NCBI GenBank assembly: GCA_030737875.1 | Contig: CM060912.1 | Location: forward strand, 127,543,993 to 127,607,992 | Direction: 5' to 3' | Source of the DNA: Allium sativum | Taxonomy: Eukaryota; Streptophyta; Magnoliopsida; Asparagales; Amaryllidaceae | Length of the DNA: 64,000 nucleotides | In this document: in pieces, positions 31,645 through 44,100 of the stretch | Numbering within the stretch: the stretch's first letter is position 1 | How the letters are laid out: each line of letters starts with the position of its first letter | Position numbers and translations under genes: made by a program | The notes under the pieces: model-generated | The model's input: only the letters and a program-made list of their open reading frames with translations | What the model was told of the DNA's origin: nothing | Databases searched by the model: none

Positions 31645-34590
31645 TGTTGTATATAATGGTGTTGTATACACAATTATATGATTTTTGTTTGATGATAACA
31701 ACCAAATATATATTTATATAAGTGTGTTTGTTATTGTACTGTTCATTACAACACAGACTGTAATATAATATTTATATTTAAATAGAATACGACTGTATAC
31801 ACATTCATATATTTATACAGTATTTTATTTAAATTGAATATTCTATTTCAACTTTCAAACAATACAATCTTTTATAACTCCACTATTTGAATACATCACT
31901 GATATACATTCACAGAACATTGTATTTGTAAATAAACAGAATTTAATAGACAAGTTTATTTGAACACAATAAAATAATATTTTATTTCGATCAAACTGGT
32001 TTATTACAACATTCAGTACAATTCACATATTCATACACTGCTCTTCACTGCAACTCTCACACTCAGTTACAGTCACACAATCACTCATATACACTGTCTC
32101 TTTGTTCTTCAGTTTCATTGTCTTTTGTCTTCTACAAGCTTCACAGTCAGTCCAGTCTTCATACTTGTCATATATAGAAACACACACAGAGTACACTGCA
32201 ATAGAAATGAAATAGAATTCATGCAAATACAATTTTTATTTTTGAAAAATTATTTGCCTCAGAATTTCGGTGTGTTTCTCATCATTTTTCTGACTCGATC
32301 TGATTGGATCAGCCTCGACATAATCACACTAGTTTGCTGATTTTTGATCAGCCTCAACATAGTGTGACTAGTCTACTGATATACATATAAACACAAATGT
32401 CAAAATCAACACAAGACAGGTCAAAGGAGAAATGGAAATCAAATATGCATATTAAATCAGCAAAAAGGCAAAAATATAACTGATAGTGCAACAAAAAAAA
32501 ATTCATTTCAACAAGTACAAGAATTCAACAACACAACATGACATGCGTGTACATGAGTGATAAATTGTCAAGGCAATACAAGGAGTGATTCAGCATGGCG
32601 CCAATACAAAAAGAAAGGCAGCCAAGCAAAAGTCAAAGTGAACAGCAAGGTCACAAGAGCCAAGGAGGTGTGCAAGTGGTGTTAACTACACAGCTATACA
32701 AAATGGTGCAAGAGTACATAGTTCATGTATGATAATGCACAAAGCAAGTCAAAGTTCACACAGCAAATACATCAATGCAAAATGGCCGAGAACAACAATA
32801 ATGGTCAAGCTAAACCAACATAGAACAGCAAGAATGCATAGTCAAGATGGTGATGATCCACTCAAGCTAAGCCTAAAAGCACAAGTGTAACATGTATGTG
32901 TTGAGTATGGTGCAGCATGGATGAGTCAGCAAGCATGGCAGTTTGACAGTCAACACAAATGAAACTGCAAATTGATTTTAGTTTGCAAAACATATACAAC
33001 AAAGTAATGAAGATAGTGAGCTCAAGATGAAAAGGGAAAGCAATACAAAATGGTCGAGTCAGCCTAAAGATGTAAAAGAACAGAAAATATGGCAGCTCAA
33101 CATGTATATACAAATACAAGTGCATGGGTGTTCATTTCAACTCATGGATGGTGCAGCTACAAGTATGTCAACGGTAAATTAAACAGTATAACATCTAAGC
33201 CGAGCAAATAGTGTATACAAAGTTTTTATAAAAAGTCAGTGAACATGGTGAATCAAATGTTCACATGCAAGAATACAGGAAGAGTAGAAATTCACTTATA
33301 TGGCAAGAGTGTTGGCAAACAAAATAAGGACAGTGTATTGAAGAACCATAAACACAAATCCTTTAATTTCCAGAAACTCAAGTTTTGGAAAGCATAAATC
33401 ACTCAAGTGAATTCACGGCAACAAAGAGGAGACAGCAATTAGACATTTCCAGTTTTGTTATCAAGCAGTTTTTATACAAATGAATGAAGACAGTATAATG
33501 CATGGCATGTTCTCAAGACAGGTGGACACATATAAGGAATGGTCTTAAGTGCGTTGAGAAGTCAGTGTTCCTCTTCCAGAAAATCAATTCAGAGTGTTTC
33601 CAGATTTGTGAAAGTATTTTGAAAAAACACAATCAACTTTTTAATGGGAAGAAATGTTTCCAGAAATATTCATATATCGCATGGGGTCAAGAATTTACTT
33701 TCCAGAAATCACGCAAAAAATTACTCAAGCATCACAAAGAATTCTCAAATCATTTTTTGGAAAGTTTCTTATCATTTCAAAGTCATTTCGAAAGGGGCAA
33801 CAAATTATATTTCCAGATTCTTTGCAAAGCCAAATACAGATTTGAAATCAACATTGTTTTTGGCAATAATTTATTTGGCAAGAATTTTTCAGTTTTCAAG
33901 TAAAAATATATGACCCAAATCTCGCCCAGACTCATCAAACAAATTCACGATCAAAGCAATTCAAAAAGGGAAATTGAGCCACGCAAATCAAGTCTAGATT
34001 CATAGCCAACAATCACGCAATCAAGGTCAAGCCATATATTTGAAATCAGAGATAAATTAGGATTTTAAAAAATCCAATTTAACACCTATTTACATCATCG
34101 GCTTTAATCCATCGAATCCACAAAAAAAACCAACAAAATAAATTCAAGCAACAAAAAAGTTTTAAAAAAAATCAGAGAGCTTACAGCTTCTAGGGTTTCG
34201 ATCGAAAGCCATCAGAGTTCCCAGTCGAAGACAAGGATAAAGCCACATAGTTTCCAGCATCAGAAAGAAATCGAGATCAACATCAATTCATAGATCGATT
34301 TGGGGACGAAGCAGAAAACCCTAGTTTTCTATCGAGGCCGCCATTTTTGAGTTCCAGAGCAAAAGAGAACGGGCTGAACTAATTTGAAAAGGGCCGGCCA
34401 AGTGTTCAAATGAAAAGGGGATGACCCCTTAGTTATATTCTAGGGTTTTCCTAATTTATTTTTTCTTGTTTTCTATATTTTGTATTGTTTTTATTTTCTT
34501 CTGTAAACAATTCTGAACAGTTTTTCTAGAAGTCTGTAAAATTCTAGAGTTCCAGTCAGGGTGTTGACTGGCTGTCCACTAGAGTCTGTA
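31645..34590 (+). repeat. E3 3' LTR, left piece
   Basis: Aligns to the 5' LTR from its start to the CTGTA target of E4, with scattered single-base differences. The last 351 bp are at 45620-45970. The 133-codon frame at 33502 is open here but closed in the 5' LTR copy, so it is not called as a gene. Confidence 0.9.
34586..34590. other. E4 left target site duplication CTGTA
   Basis: CTGTA before TGTAACAACCCG; repeated at 45615-45619. Confidence 0.9.
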
Positions 34591-36220
34591 TGTAACAACC
34601 CGAATTTTTTAATAACGTGTTAAGACGAGAATCAAGGCAGAATTTAATTTTAAATTCTGAATCAAGTAAAACGGGCTATGCCATTGCGTTCGTCTCGGAA
34701 AAATACGCGAAATAGAGTCTGAGTTTTCGAGAATCGGAGTCTGTATGACCAAGATATGGCCTCGCGAAGTTTCACGAAAAATTCCCAAATTAAAGTATAC
34801 TTAATTAAGTGAAATGGGTTGCGCAGAGAAATATATATATATATTGATATATATATATATATAATTGAAAATTAAATAAATAAATATGCAAAAATGTTCA
34901 AAACAGCGAATTGGGAGAGGGGAATAACCGAACCGGCCGATTTTTGAGGTCGACCCGAGCCCGCTGGGTCGACTAGGGGTTAATCCAGGGTGTTTGGCTG
35001 TCAACCCGTGGGCCGATTCGCTCAAATGCAGATTTTGCATTTGGATGGTTCTCATGGTTCATCTTTAATCTAAAGGCCCTAGATGGTTCCTACACTTGAC
35101 TTCTTCCCCAAGACATGCTTTGATGGCTTGGATTGAATCTAGGTTTAATCCTATGGCCTAAAACACTTGCCTAATCTATAAATAAGACCCTAACATATCC
35201 TAAATCCTCATTATTCATTCATGCAACTAAACTATGGCAAAATTTTACCTCTCATGGCCTCCACTCTCTTCATAAAATTTCTAAATGGTTTCTATGAGAG
35301 ATTTTCCATGCATACAAGTGTTTTCAAGCTTGTATGAGTGTCATTAGCTTGCATTCAAGTCAAGTTTCTATCTTTGCATCATAAAGCAAGGGTTTTGATC
35401 ATTTTGGCTCAAGGGTTTTTATGTTAGAGCTTGCATTTTGGGTCTAATTGATTGCATAAGGGCTTTGTCATATCGTTTGTGCCTTCATAGCAATGTAAGC
35501 CCTTTCCCTACTCTTAGATATTAACTATGAAGTTAAATGTTCATGTTGCAAGTTTGGGTTTGATCATTGAGTATGATACATGCTATCATGTCATGCAAGT
35601 TTATGAAGTCATTATCTTGATCTTGTGAGCTAAAAGCTACAACCTTTATGTTGAAATGTTGCATTAGGCAACATGAGAACCCTCATAACCTTTATGTCAA
35701 CTTGCATATGAAGTCATAACCCTTATATGATGATATATGCGAGTTACTAGTCATCATTCCATATCTTTTGTCACCATGTTTCGCTTATGTGCCAAGTTTG
35801 GGTTTATGCATGTTTTGAGGCTTAAGAATGCAACATGCAAGTTAATGAACACATTTGTGCCTCATTTGCCACCATGATTAACTTGTGGCTTAATATCCAT
35901 TTTTGTCATGCCTTTGCCAAGTCTTTTCTTTTAATCCATTACGTTGTCGCGAACGTATATGCGAGTTTAAAAGCGTTGGGTTATGTTATGGGTAATTTCT
36001 AATGACATGAAAATACAACTTGAAAACATGACTTGAAATATAACATGGAAGTTGACATGTAAGTATGCATAAAAACATAAGCTTGGGAATTTACCTATTA
36101 AGTTAGGTCTACCCTTTGGGAATTTACCTATTAAGTTAGGTCTACCCAAATGCTTGAAAACTTGTAACATGTTTTGGGAAACATAATGGACATGACACTT
36201 AGATAATATAAGTGTGGCCA

Positions 36221-36417
36221 ACTCGAGGTTGGGTTGAGTTTGCAACGTAAAACTACCCGGAACCGACCGGCCTAACTAGTAGTTGCAAACAATAGGACCC
36301 AACGTGAGAAGTTGGTCATGTTGTGCTTGAACCCGAGGTTAGACCAAGTTGTGGTGTAAAGCTACCCGGAACCGACCGGCTTAACTAGTAACCACAACAA
36401 AGTCTAATGTGAGAGGT
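36221..36417 (+). other. E4 5' LTR hairpin module pair
   Basis: Module 1: TTGGGT/ACCCAA and GTTTGCAAC/GTTGCAAAC, perfect. Module 2: TTAGAC/GTCTAA and GTTGTGGT/ACCACAAC, perfect. Both loops have CCCGGAACCGACCGG, which can itself pair CCGG with CCGG. Repeated in the 3' LTR at 42731-42928. Confidence 0.7.
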
Positions 36418-36429
36418 GAAGGTGCATTA

Positions 36430-37250
36430 AGTAATTAATGCCACATGATAGGGTTAAGTTAATTTGATTAATGACTCTTAACCAAATATGACATGGACAA
36501 ATGGGTTAAGTAATTTGATTAGGCTAATGATACTTAACAAAACATGACAAGGTTGGGTAGGTTAAGTAACTTGATTTGCCTAATGACACTTAACCATTTT
36601 TATATGACTAGTGGATGGGGTTAAGTTAACCAACACTTAATCAATCCAACGCGATAACTTGGTAAGGTTAAGTAAGTTTTCTTAATGACGCTTAACCGAA
36701 AAATACGGTTAACGAATGGGGTTAAGATTAGACTCAACTAGTCTAAACATGGAAATCAGATGGGGTTAAGTTAGCCTAGACTTAATTAATCCCACTTGGT
36801 AGTTTAATGGGGTTAAGTTAAACACTTAACTAATCTAAACATGATGAATTGATGTGGTTAAATGACCTATACTTAACCAATCTAACTCGTGAATTTATTG
36901 AGGTTAAGTTAACCTATACTTAACCGATCTAACGTGAAAACATGATAAGGCTAAGTCACGAATCGCTTGAATACACTTGACCGATTTGACTGAGTAAATT
37001 GATAGGGTCAAGTTAATATATACTTAACCAATCTAGAATGATAATTGGACGAGGTTAAGTCATGAATTGCTTAATACATACTTAACCAACGTGAGCATGG
37101 TTTGTAGGGTTAAGTCTTGGACTTGGATACTTAGCCAATTTTGACATGATTTGAAGACGGGTTAAGTCTTGGACTTGGATACTTAGCCAATTTTGACATG
37201 ATTGGTAGACGGGTTAAGTCATGAACTTAAGTGACACTTAATCCATTATG
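36430..37250 (+). repeat. GGTTAAG / CTTAACC degenerate array in E4 5' LTR
   Basis: About 15 copies of GGTTAAGTNA... alternating with ...CTTAACCAA at roughly 50-60 bp, many able to form weak stems. It includes a near-perfect 51-bp tandem copy near 37108-37205 (GTCTTGGACTTGGATACTTA). The 3' LTR has the same array at 42940-43760. Confidence 0.65.
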
Positions 37251-38717
37251 TAAACCCTAGTTCTGAGGATAGGGGATAACCGTAGTTAACAAGGATAACG
37301 GGAATAAGGCTAAGTGGTAAACCTTAGTTGAGGAATAACTAAGTAATGATTCTTAGTCAAGGAAATTTAGACCAGTTCATAGATAGATGAGTGACCTGAT
37401 ACGGTAGGTCATCGTTTAAGTATACGAGTAGGAGCAAGTATCTGATTTAGATAAAGGCTCCAGCGAACTGGGTAACGAAGCAGCGGCTTCGGGGAACGTG
37501 AGGGTATTCTTGGTATCCCTCTATGAGCTGCTAGGTGATTATACTAGGCTCATGAGAGGTTAAGGTCTGCGTTAGAAGAACCAAGAGTATGCCTTGGTTG
37601 CTATGCGAGCGACCTAAAGACGGGGATGGATAGGGGATAGTCGACGATACACGGTCGTACCCTAGATAGCATTTCGTCAGACTACCTACCATCTTTGGTC
37701 AAGCGTGTACGTACGGAAAGGCAGAGAACACCCAATAGACCATAATTGCTATCTAATTATGGTTGCGGTAAGGCTAGGATTGTGGGTTGGCCAGTAGTGT
37801 GTTCTCATATAGGATTTATCCTGTCTTGTCTTTCACTAGTTGAGGGAGGGGTCGCGTGGGACCATAGCCACGTATAGAAAAACAGACCTTAGCATCTGCA
37901 TCGGCAGATAAATCGAAAGCTCCCGACCGAGTCCTGTATTTCTCGATCTGCCCTGTGACTGGACTCGGATGGCACGATGTGATACATGTGCATACAGTCA
38001 TGGAAAACGATTCACGATGAATGCATGGGAAAAAGGGCGCGGTTGACGGTTAGCGTAAATCGCAGTGGCCCTGGGTGGTTGAACCAAAACCGAGATACGA
38101 AAACGTGCAATAGGTAAGCGTAATCCCTAGTGGCCCTAGGTAGCATAAGTCCTAGTTGTACAAACGATAATTCATGTTGGAAGACCCTAGCTAGGTTTAG
38201 GGTAACAGTCCAAACCGATCTTAAGGATCATGGAACTATGTTAAAGTAATGTAGAATCTCATGGGAAAGCCCGTATGGTCTATGGCAAGGGACTGAACAT
38301 TTACATGGAATAAAACATACAAGTTGAGTAACCTATATATGCGATATATTAGGTTGACATGGACCATTACACGACTTTTGAGTGAGGGTCATTCTTGGTT
38401 AACACATGATACGGTGGGGATACTAGTACGGTAGGTGCAGAGCTAAAATGCAGGATAGATATCATGGGACGTTATACGTGATAGATATCTTGGGGACATT
38501 ATACTTGATAGAAACCTGACGATGTGATACCTTGTTTTATCTTGACATCGTAATTTATCAGGACACCTTAGTTTATCGGAGTTCAGTAGTTCATCCTGTT
38601 ATTTTGATTTAGCTTATCTATCTTGTCATCATGCTTATGTTCATCTCAGTTTCTCATGTCAGTTAACTTTACTAGTTTTTATGCTAATAGTAGATAGGGC
38701 TTACTCAGTCATTTTGA

Positions 38718-38762
38718 CTGACCCGTTTTGTTTCGCCTCTTTTCTTCCGTTTCCCCCCCCAG
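38718..38762 (+). other. splice-acceptor-like site in E4 5' LTR
   Basis: CTGACCCG, then TTTTCTTCCGTTTCCCCCCC and CAG/GTTACAG/GG. Repeated in the 3' LTR with CAG at 45270-45272. Confidence 0.45.
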
Positions 38763-39106
38763 GTTACAGGGAGGAAATACTGTTGTTTAGTTCGGACTTC
38801 TTCTGCTTGAAGGTCATCATGGATGGCTTGGACTTTTCTTGGCTAATGGCTACTTTACTGTTTTTACTTGGGGAATAATTTATGAAAATGTCTTTATGCT
38901 TCTTTACTATTGCAAGACAGGTTTTGATGTACTCTGATGTAAAAGGCTTTAGACCTTATTTATTCATGTTATGAAAGTTTGATTTTACTTCCGCTATTTT
39001 TATATGTTCTGTCTTGTGATATTTCTGTGCATGTTTACCAATAATGCCCCTCTAAAGCTAGTGCATTCCTTTGCGAGTGACCCTAGCGGAGGCGGGGTGT
39101 TACACG

Positions 39107-39118
39107 TGGTATCAGAGC
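39107..39118 (+). other. E4 primer binding site (tRNA-iMet)
   Basis: TGGTATCAGAGC two bases after the LTR end, intact. Confidence 0.88.
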
Positions 39119-39399
39119 AGAAGGTTACCAGACTGGGCAAAAGTTTTTAAAGACCTTCTGAAAACTATTTGAAAATCGTTTACAAAGAAGCATTTTTTCA
39201 AGAAAATTTTCTTTTAAAAGAAAAAGGCTATTCCCCAAAGGCCATTAGCACTATCCTTGTTTCCTTAATTGAATCTCTTCTCCTTTCTTTTCTCCATCTG
39301 TAGTCACAGTGGTTTTAACTGCGACTAGTCTTTTCTATCTACGAAAGTGCTTTCCATGCGATGGAGGTGGTTTTCAGGAGACCAGTGGCCGCGTTATAA

Positions 39400-40430
39400 G
39401 AAAGGATGGTGAGAAAGAGGATAAAGGATACGAGCTTAAGGATGAGCAACTTGTTGGTATGGCTTAGTCCTCAAAGGAGGGAGAAAGATGAACAATGAAA
39501 CCCATGACGAGAAAGTATCTTTGGTATGGTGAAACGGGACGGATAGTTAAGTATTGTGGGACAAGGACAAGATCATCGTTGTATACCCTCACTAGAGTAC
39601 CTGAGTAGGGGGATAACATCCTTGTTGAAGATCTAGTTATTCTTTTCTATCATCCCGCCAAGACTTTGTTTTGATCCCCGCATCATTTAAGTCCGCTTCG
39701 GTAGTTGAGTCTCTGCACCTTAAGTACTAACGTAATAGAGAATCCCATTTTTGTCTCAAAGTCCTATTGGAGAATCAGTCCATTTATACATGACTTGTTT
39801 GGATTTGGGAATGTCTATGCCAAGTGTTGAGTTTGGAAATAATGCTTATGTTTATAAGCTATGGATGGATTCTAGGGATGAAGTGGTTATCCAGTAGGGG
39901 GTGCCACTCTCGGTTTTGATAGGAGGGTAGTTAGACCTTTTGACTAGCCTTGGTCATGCCCTCGAAGTATCGGGTAACCTTTTTGAGGTTCTGTCATGAC
40001 TAGTTACTTAGAATCCCTTGATGCCTTTATTGGAAATTTGAAGCCCGATCGAGTGGTGTTCGCCAATAAGACGGATGGTTTACTTCATTCATGCATGGGT
40101 TATAGAGATCACCCTAGTAAGTGCGCATGATAACCTGATTGACATCTGTTTACTTTCAAGAGAAAGTTCTTCTACATGGAATGCCTTATAGTATATAAAC
40201 GAGATCCAAGATTCACTAGTGAATTTTGGAAAGCTTGCATGAGATCATGAGTACGCAGTCATGTTTGCGCCAAGTATTCTAGAAAAAGGATAAGTGCAAG
40301 TGGAACGAGAGGCGACGAAGAAATGAGTTTCAGCTCATGTTATGGAAGCAGGAAATAAGAAGCTACGAAATCGCGAAGTTAAAGGGCAGTCAAGGCACAA
40401 TGGAAGTAAGCCCGAGGAAATACGACTTTG
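39400..40430 (+). pseudogene. E4 gag-pol scraps
   Basis: Short remnants in chromovirus order, each in a different frame: a zinc-knuckle trace (YGETGRIVKYC) near 39520; protease downstream block near 39700-39960 with the VESLH trace and a decayed ILGMDWL-like block; an RT trace (VVFANKTDG, then GYRDHP) near 40050-40120; an integrase trace (RDPRFTSEFW) near 40205; and a chromodomain-linker trace near 40265-40400. Several internal deletions joined these pieces. Not translatable. Confidence 0.7.
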
Positions 40431-41092
40431 ATGGTCAAAGACTAGATACGCGCATGATATCTCTTTTTGGGAGTATATCCTTGATCCCTGTTTCTGTAGA
40501 GCTTACTTGTAGGTTATCTTTTGTGGACATCCTCTCGGTCCTACTTTCTGTTACAAACCCCGTAAGGAGTTTGTCTTGTTTATCTTCTCGGCCCTGTTTC
40601 AGGGAATTCTAGGTAGAACCCTATGGATGTAAACATGTATTTGAAACATGTTATGATTGATATGGTTGCAAGTGGTTGCAAGTGGTTGCTCGTGGATGCG
40701 CGAATACACATTAGATACTAGCTCGACTCGGTCACATTTCATATTGCATATGCACGAGTATTTATACTTGTTTTTGGATGAAATCGAATGTATTATCATG
40801 CGGTTGTTGCATATGAATGAATGATTGTGCACGCATATAGTATCTATATGACTAGGACTATTTGCATACATGTTGGATTCATGGCACTATACATATTTTG
40901 CATTAGAAAGATTATTCAGGCCTGATCATTAGCATTAGCTAAGGAACATGTACACACACGTTTTGCATATATTCATACAGCATTAGAAATCATCTAAGGA
41001 CAATGGTTGCTTGTGGATGATGTTTTGAGTAGATGGATGATGGATGGTAGGATATGTTCTTCCTAACTTGGAGATTTCGGGGACGACATCCT
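40431..41092 (+). other. E4 3' untranslated internal region
   Basis: Noncoding, sharing the GTGGTTGC repeats (40670-40692) and the GGGGACGACATCC block with E1 and E2. No gene seen. Confidence 0.55.
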
Positions 41093-41107
41093 AAAAGGTG
41101 GGGAGAA
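41093..41107 (+). other. E4 polypurine tract
   Basis: AAAAGGTGGGGAGAA directly before the 3' LTR. Confidence 0.8.
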
Positions 41108-44100
41108 TGTAACAACCCGTATTTTTCGATAACATGTTAAGACAAGAATCAAGGCAGAATTTAATTTTAAATTCTGAATCAAGTAAAACGGGCTATGCCA
41201 TTGCGTTCGTCTCGGAAAAATACGCGAAATAGAGTCTGAGTTTTCGAGAATCGGAGTCCGTATGACCAAGATATGGCCTCGCGAAGTTTCACGAAAAATT
41301 CCCAAATTAAAGTATACTTAATTAAGTGAAATGGGTTGCGCAGAGAAATATATATATATTGATATATATATATTATTGAAAATTAAATAAATAAATATGC
41401 AAAAATGTTCAAAACAGCGAATTGGGAGAGGGGAATAACCGAACCGGCCAATTTTTGAGGTCGACCCGAGCTCGCTGGGTCGACTAGGGGTTAATCCAGG
41501 GTGTTTGGCTGTCAACCCGTGGGCCGATTCGCTCAAATGCAGATTTTGCATTTGGATGGTTCTCATGGTTCATCTTTAATCTAAAGGCCCTAGATGGTTC
41601 CTACACTTGACTTCTTCCCCAAGACATGCTTTGATGGCTTGGATTGAATCTAGGTTTAATCCTATGGCCTAAAACACTTGCCTAATCTATAAATAAGAAC
41701 CTAACCTATCCTAAATCCTCATTATTCATTCATGCAACTAAACTATGGCAAAATTTAACCTCTCATGGCCTCCACTCTCTTCATAAAATTTCTAAATGGT
41801 TTCTATGAGAGATTTTCCATGCACACAAGTGTTTTCAAGCTTGTATGAGTGTCATTAGCTTGCATTCAAGTCAAGTTTCTATCTTTGCATCATAAAGCAA
41901 GGATTTTGATCATTTTGGCTCAAGGGTTTTTATGTTAGAGCTTGCATTTTGGGTCTAATTGATTGCATAAGGGCTTTGTCATATCTTTTGTGCCTTCATA
42001 GCAATGTAAGCCCTTTCCCTACTCTTAGATATTAACTATGAAGTTAAATGTTCATGTTGCAAGTTTGGGTTTGATCATTGAGTATGATACATGCTATCAT
42101 GTCATGCAAGTTTATGAAGTCATTATCTTGATCTTGTGAGCTAAAAGCTACAACCTTTATGTTGAAATGTTGCATTAGGCAACATGAGAACCCTCATAAC
42201 CTTTATGTCAACTTGCATATGAAGTCATAACCCTTATATGATGATATATGCGAGTTACTAGTCATCATTCCATATCTTTTGTCACCATGATTCGATTATG
42301 TGCCAAGTTTGGGTTTATGCATGTTTTGAGGCTTAAGAATGTAACATGCAAGTTAATGAACACATTTGTGCCTCATTTGCCACCATGATTAACTTGTGGC
42401 TTAATATCCATTTTTGTCATGCCTTTGCCAAGTCTTTTCTTTTAATCCATTACGTTGTCGCGAACGTATATGCGAGTTTAAAAGCGTTGGGTTATGTTAT
42501 GGGTAATTTCTAATGACATGAAAATACAACTTGAAAACATGACTTGAAATATAACATGGAAGTTGACATGTAAGTATGCATAAAAACATAAGCTTGGGAA
42601 TTTACCTATTAAGTTAGGTCTACCCTTTGGGAATTTACCTATTAAGTTAGGTCTACCCAAATGCTTGAAAACTTGTAACATGTTTTGGGAAACATGATGG
42701 ACATGACACTTAGATAATATAAGTGTGGCCAACTCGAGGTTGGGTTGAGTTTGCAACGTAAAACTACCCGGAACCGACCGGCCTAACTAGTAGTTGCAAA
42801 CAATAGGACCCAATGTGAGAAGTTGGTCATGTTGTGCTTGAACCCGAGGTTAGACCAAGTTGTGGTGTAAAGCTACCCGGAACCGACCGGCTTAACTAGT
42901 AACCACAACAAAGTCTAATGTGAGAGGTGAAGGTGCATTAAGTAATTAATGCCACATGATAGTGTTAAGTTAATTTGATTAATGACTCTTAACCAAATAT
43001 GACATGGACAAATGGGTTAAGTAATTTGATTAGGCTAATGATACTTAACAAAACATGACAAGGTTGGGTAGGTTAAGTAACTTGATTTGCCTAATGACAC
43101 TTAACCATTTTTATACGACTAGTGGATGGGGTTAAGTTAACCAACACTTAATCAATCCAACGCGATAACTTGGTAAGGTTAAGTAAGTTTTCTTAATGAC
43201 GCTTAACCGAAAAATACGGTTAACGAATGGGGTTAAGATTAGACTCAACTAGTCTAAACATGGAAATCGGATGGGGTTAAGTTAGCCTAGACTTAATTAA
43301 TCCCACTTGGTAGTTTAATGGGGTTAAGTTAAACACTTAACTAATCTAAACATGATGAATTGATGTGGTTAAGTGACCTATACTTAACCAATCTAACTCG
43401 TGAATTTATTGAGGTTAAGTTAACCTATACTTAACCGATCTAACGTGAAAACATGATAAGGCTAAGTCACGAATCGCTTGAATACACTTGACCGACTTGA
43501 CTGAGTAAATTGATAGGGTCAAGTTAATATATACTTAACCAATCTAGAATGATAATTGGACGAGGTTAAGTCGTGAATTGCTTAATACATACTTAACCAA
43601 CGTGAGCATGGTTTGTAGGGTTAAGTCTTGGACTTGGATACTTAGCCAATTTTGACATGATTTGAAGACGGGTTAAGTCTTGGACTTGGATACTTAGCCA
43701 ATTTTGACATGATTGGTAGACGGATTAAGTCATGAACTTAAGTGACATTTAATCCATTATGTAAACCCTAGTTCTGAGGATAGGGGATAACCGTAGTTAA
43801 CAAGGATAACGGGAATAAAGCTAAGTGGTAAACCTTAGTTGATGAATAACTAAGTAATGATTCTTAGTCAAGGAAATTTAGACCATTTCATAGATAGATG
43901 AGTAACCTGATACGGTAGGTCATCGTTTAAGTATACGAGTAGGAGCAAGTATCTGATTTAGATAAAGGCTCCAGCGAACTGGGTAACGAAGCAGCGGCTT
44001 CGGGGAACGTGAGGGTATTCTTGGTATCCCTCTATGAGCTGCCAGGTGATTATACTAGGCTCATGAGAGGTTAAGGTCTGCGTTAGAAGAACCAAGAGTA

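Larger units (their letters stand above)
34591..39104 (+). repeat. E4 5' LTR
   Basis: Contains the upstream module (34678-34760), an AT microsatellite (34829-34864), a GTCGAC cluster (34948-34983), TATA box CTATAAATAA near 35176, donor-like GTAAGC at 35495, a 33-bp tandem duplication (36086-36151), hairpin modules (36221-36315, 36331-36417), a GGTTAAG-rich array (36430-37250) and an acceptor-like site at 38718-38762. No coding capacity is seen; the small minus-strand frames at 34801 and 37816 recur in the 3' LTR only because the LTRs are identical. Confidence 0.9.

Noticed and set aside
33502..33903. 133-codon open frame in the E3 3' LTR
   Set aside because: The same sequence in the 5' LTR (25900-26290) has a stop (CAG to TAG near 25990). 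No known domain and no codon pattern of a gene. Treated as a chance frame in LTR.
34801..35055. 84-codon minus-strand frame, repeated at 41318-41566
   Set aside because: Repeated only because both lie in E4 LTRs. It overlaps the AT microsatellite and the GTCGAC cluster and has no motif.
36430..37250. CRISPR-like or telomere-like array
   Set aside because: The repeats are degenerate, have no unique spacers of constant size and lie inside an LTR. GGTTAAG is not the plant telomere repeat TTTAGGG.
37816..38001. 61-codon minus-strand frame, repeated at 44327-44512
   Set aside because: Conserved between the two E4 LTRs by recent identity, not by selection; no homology recognised.
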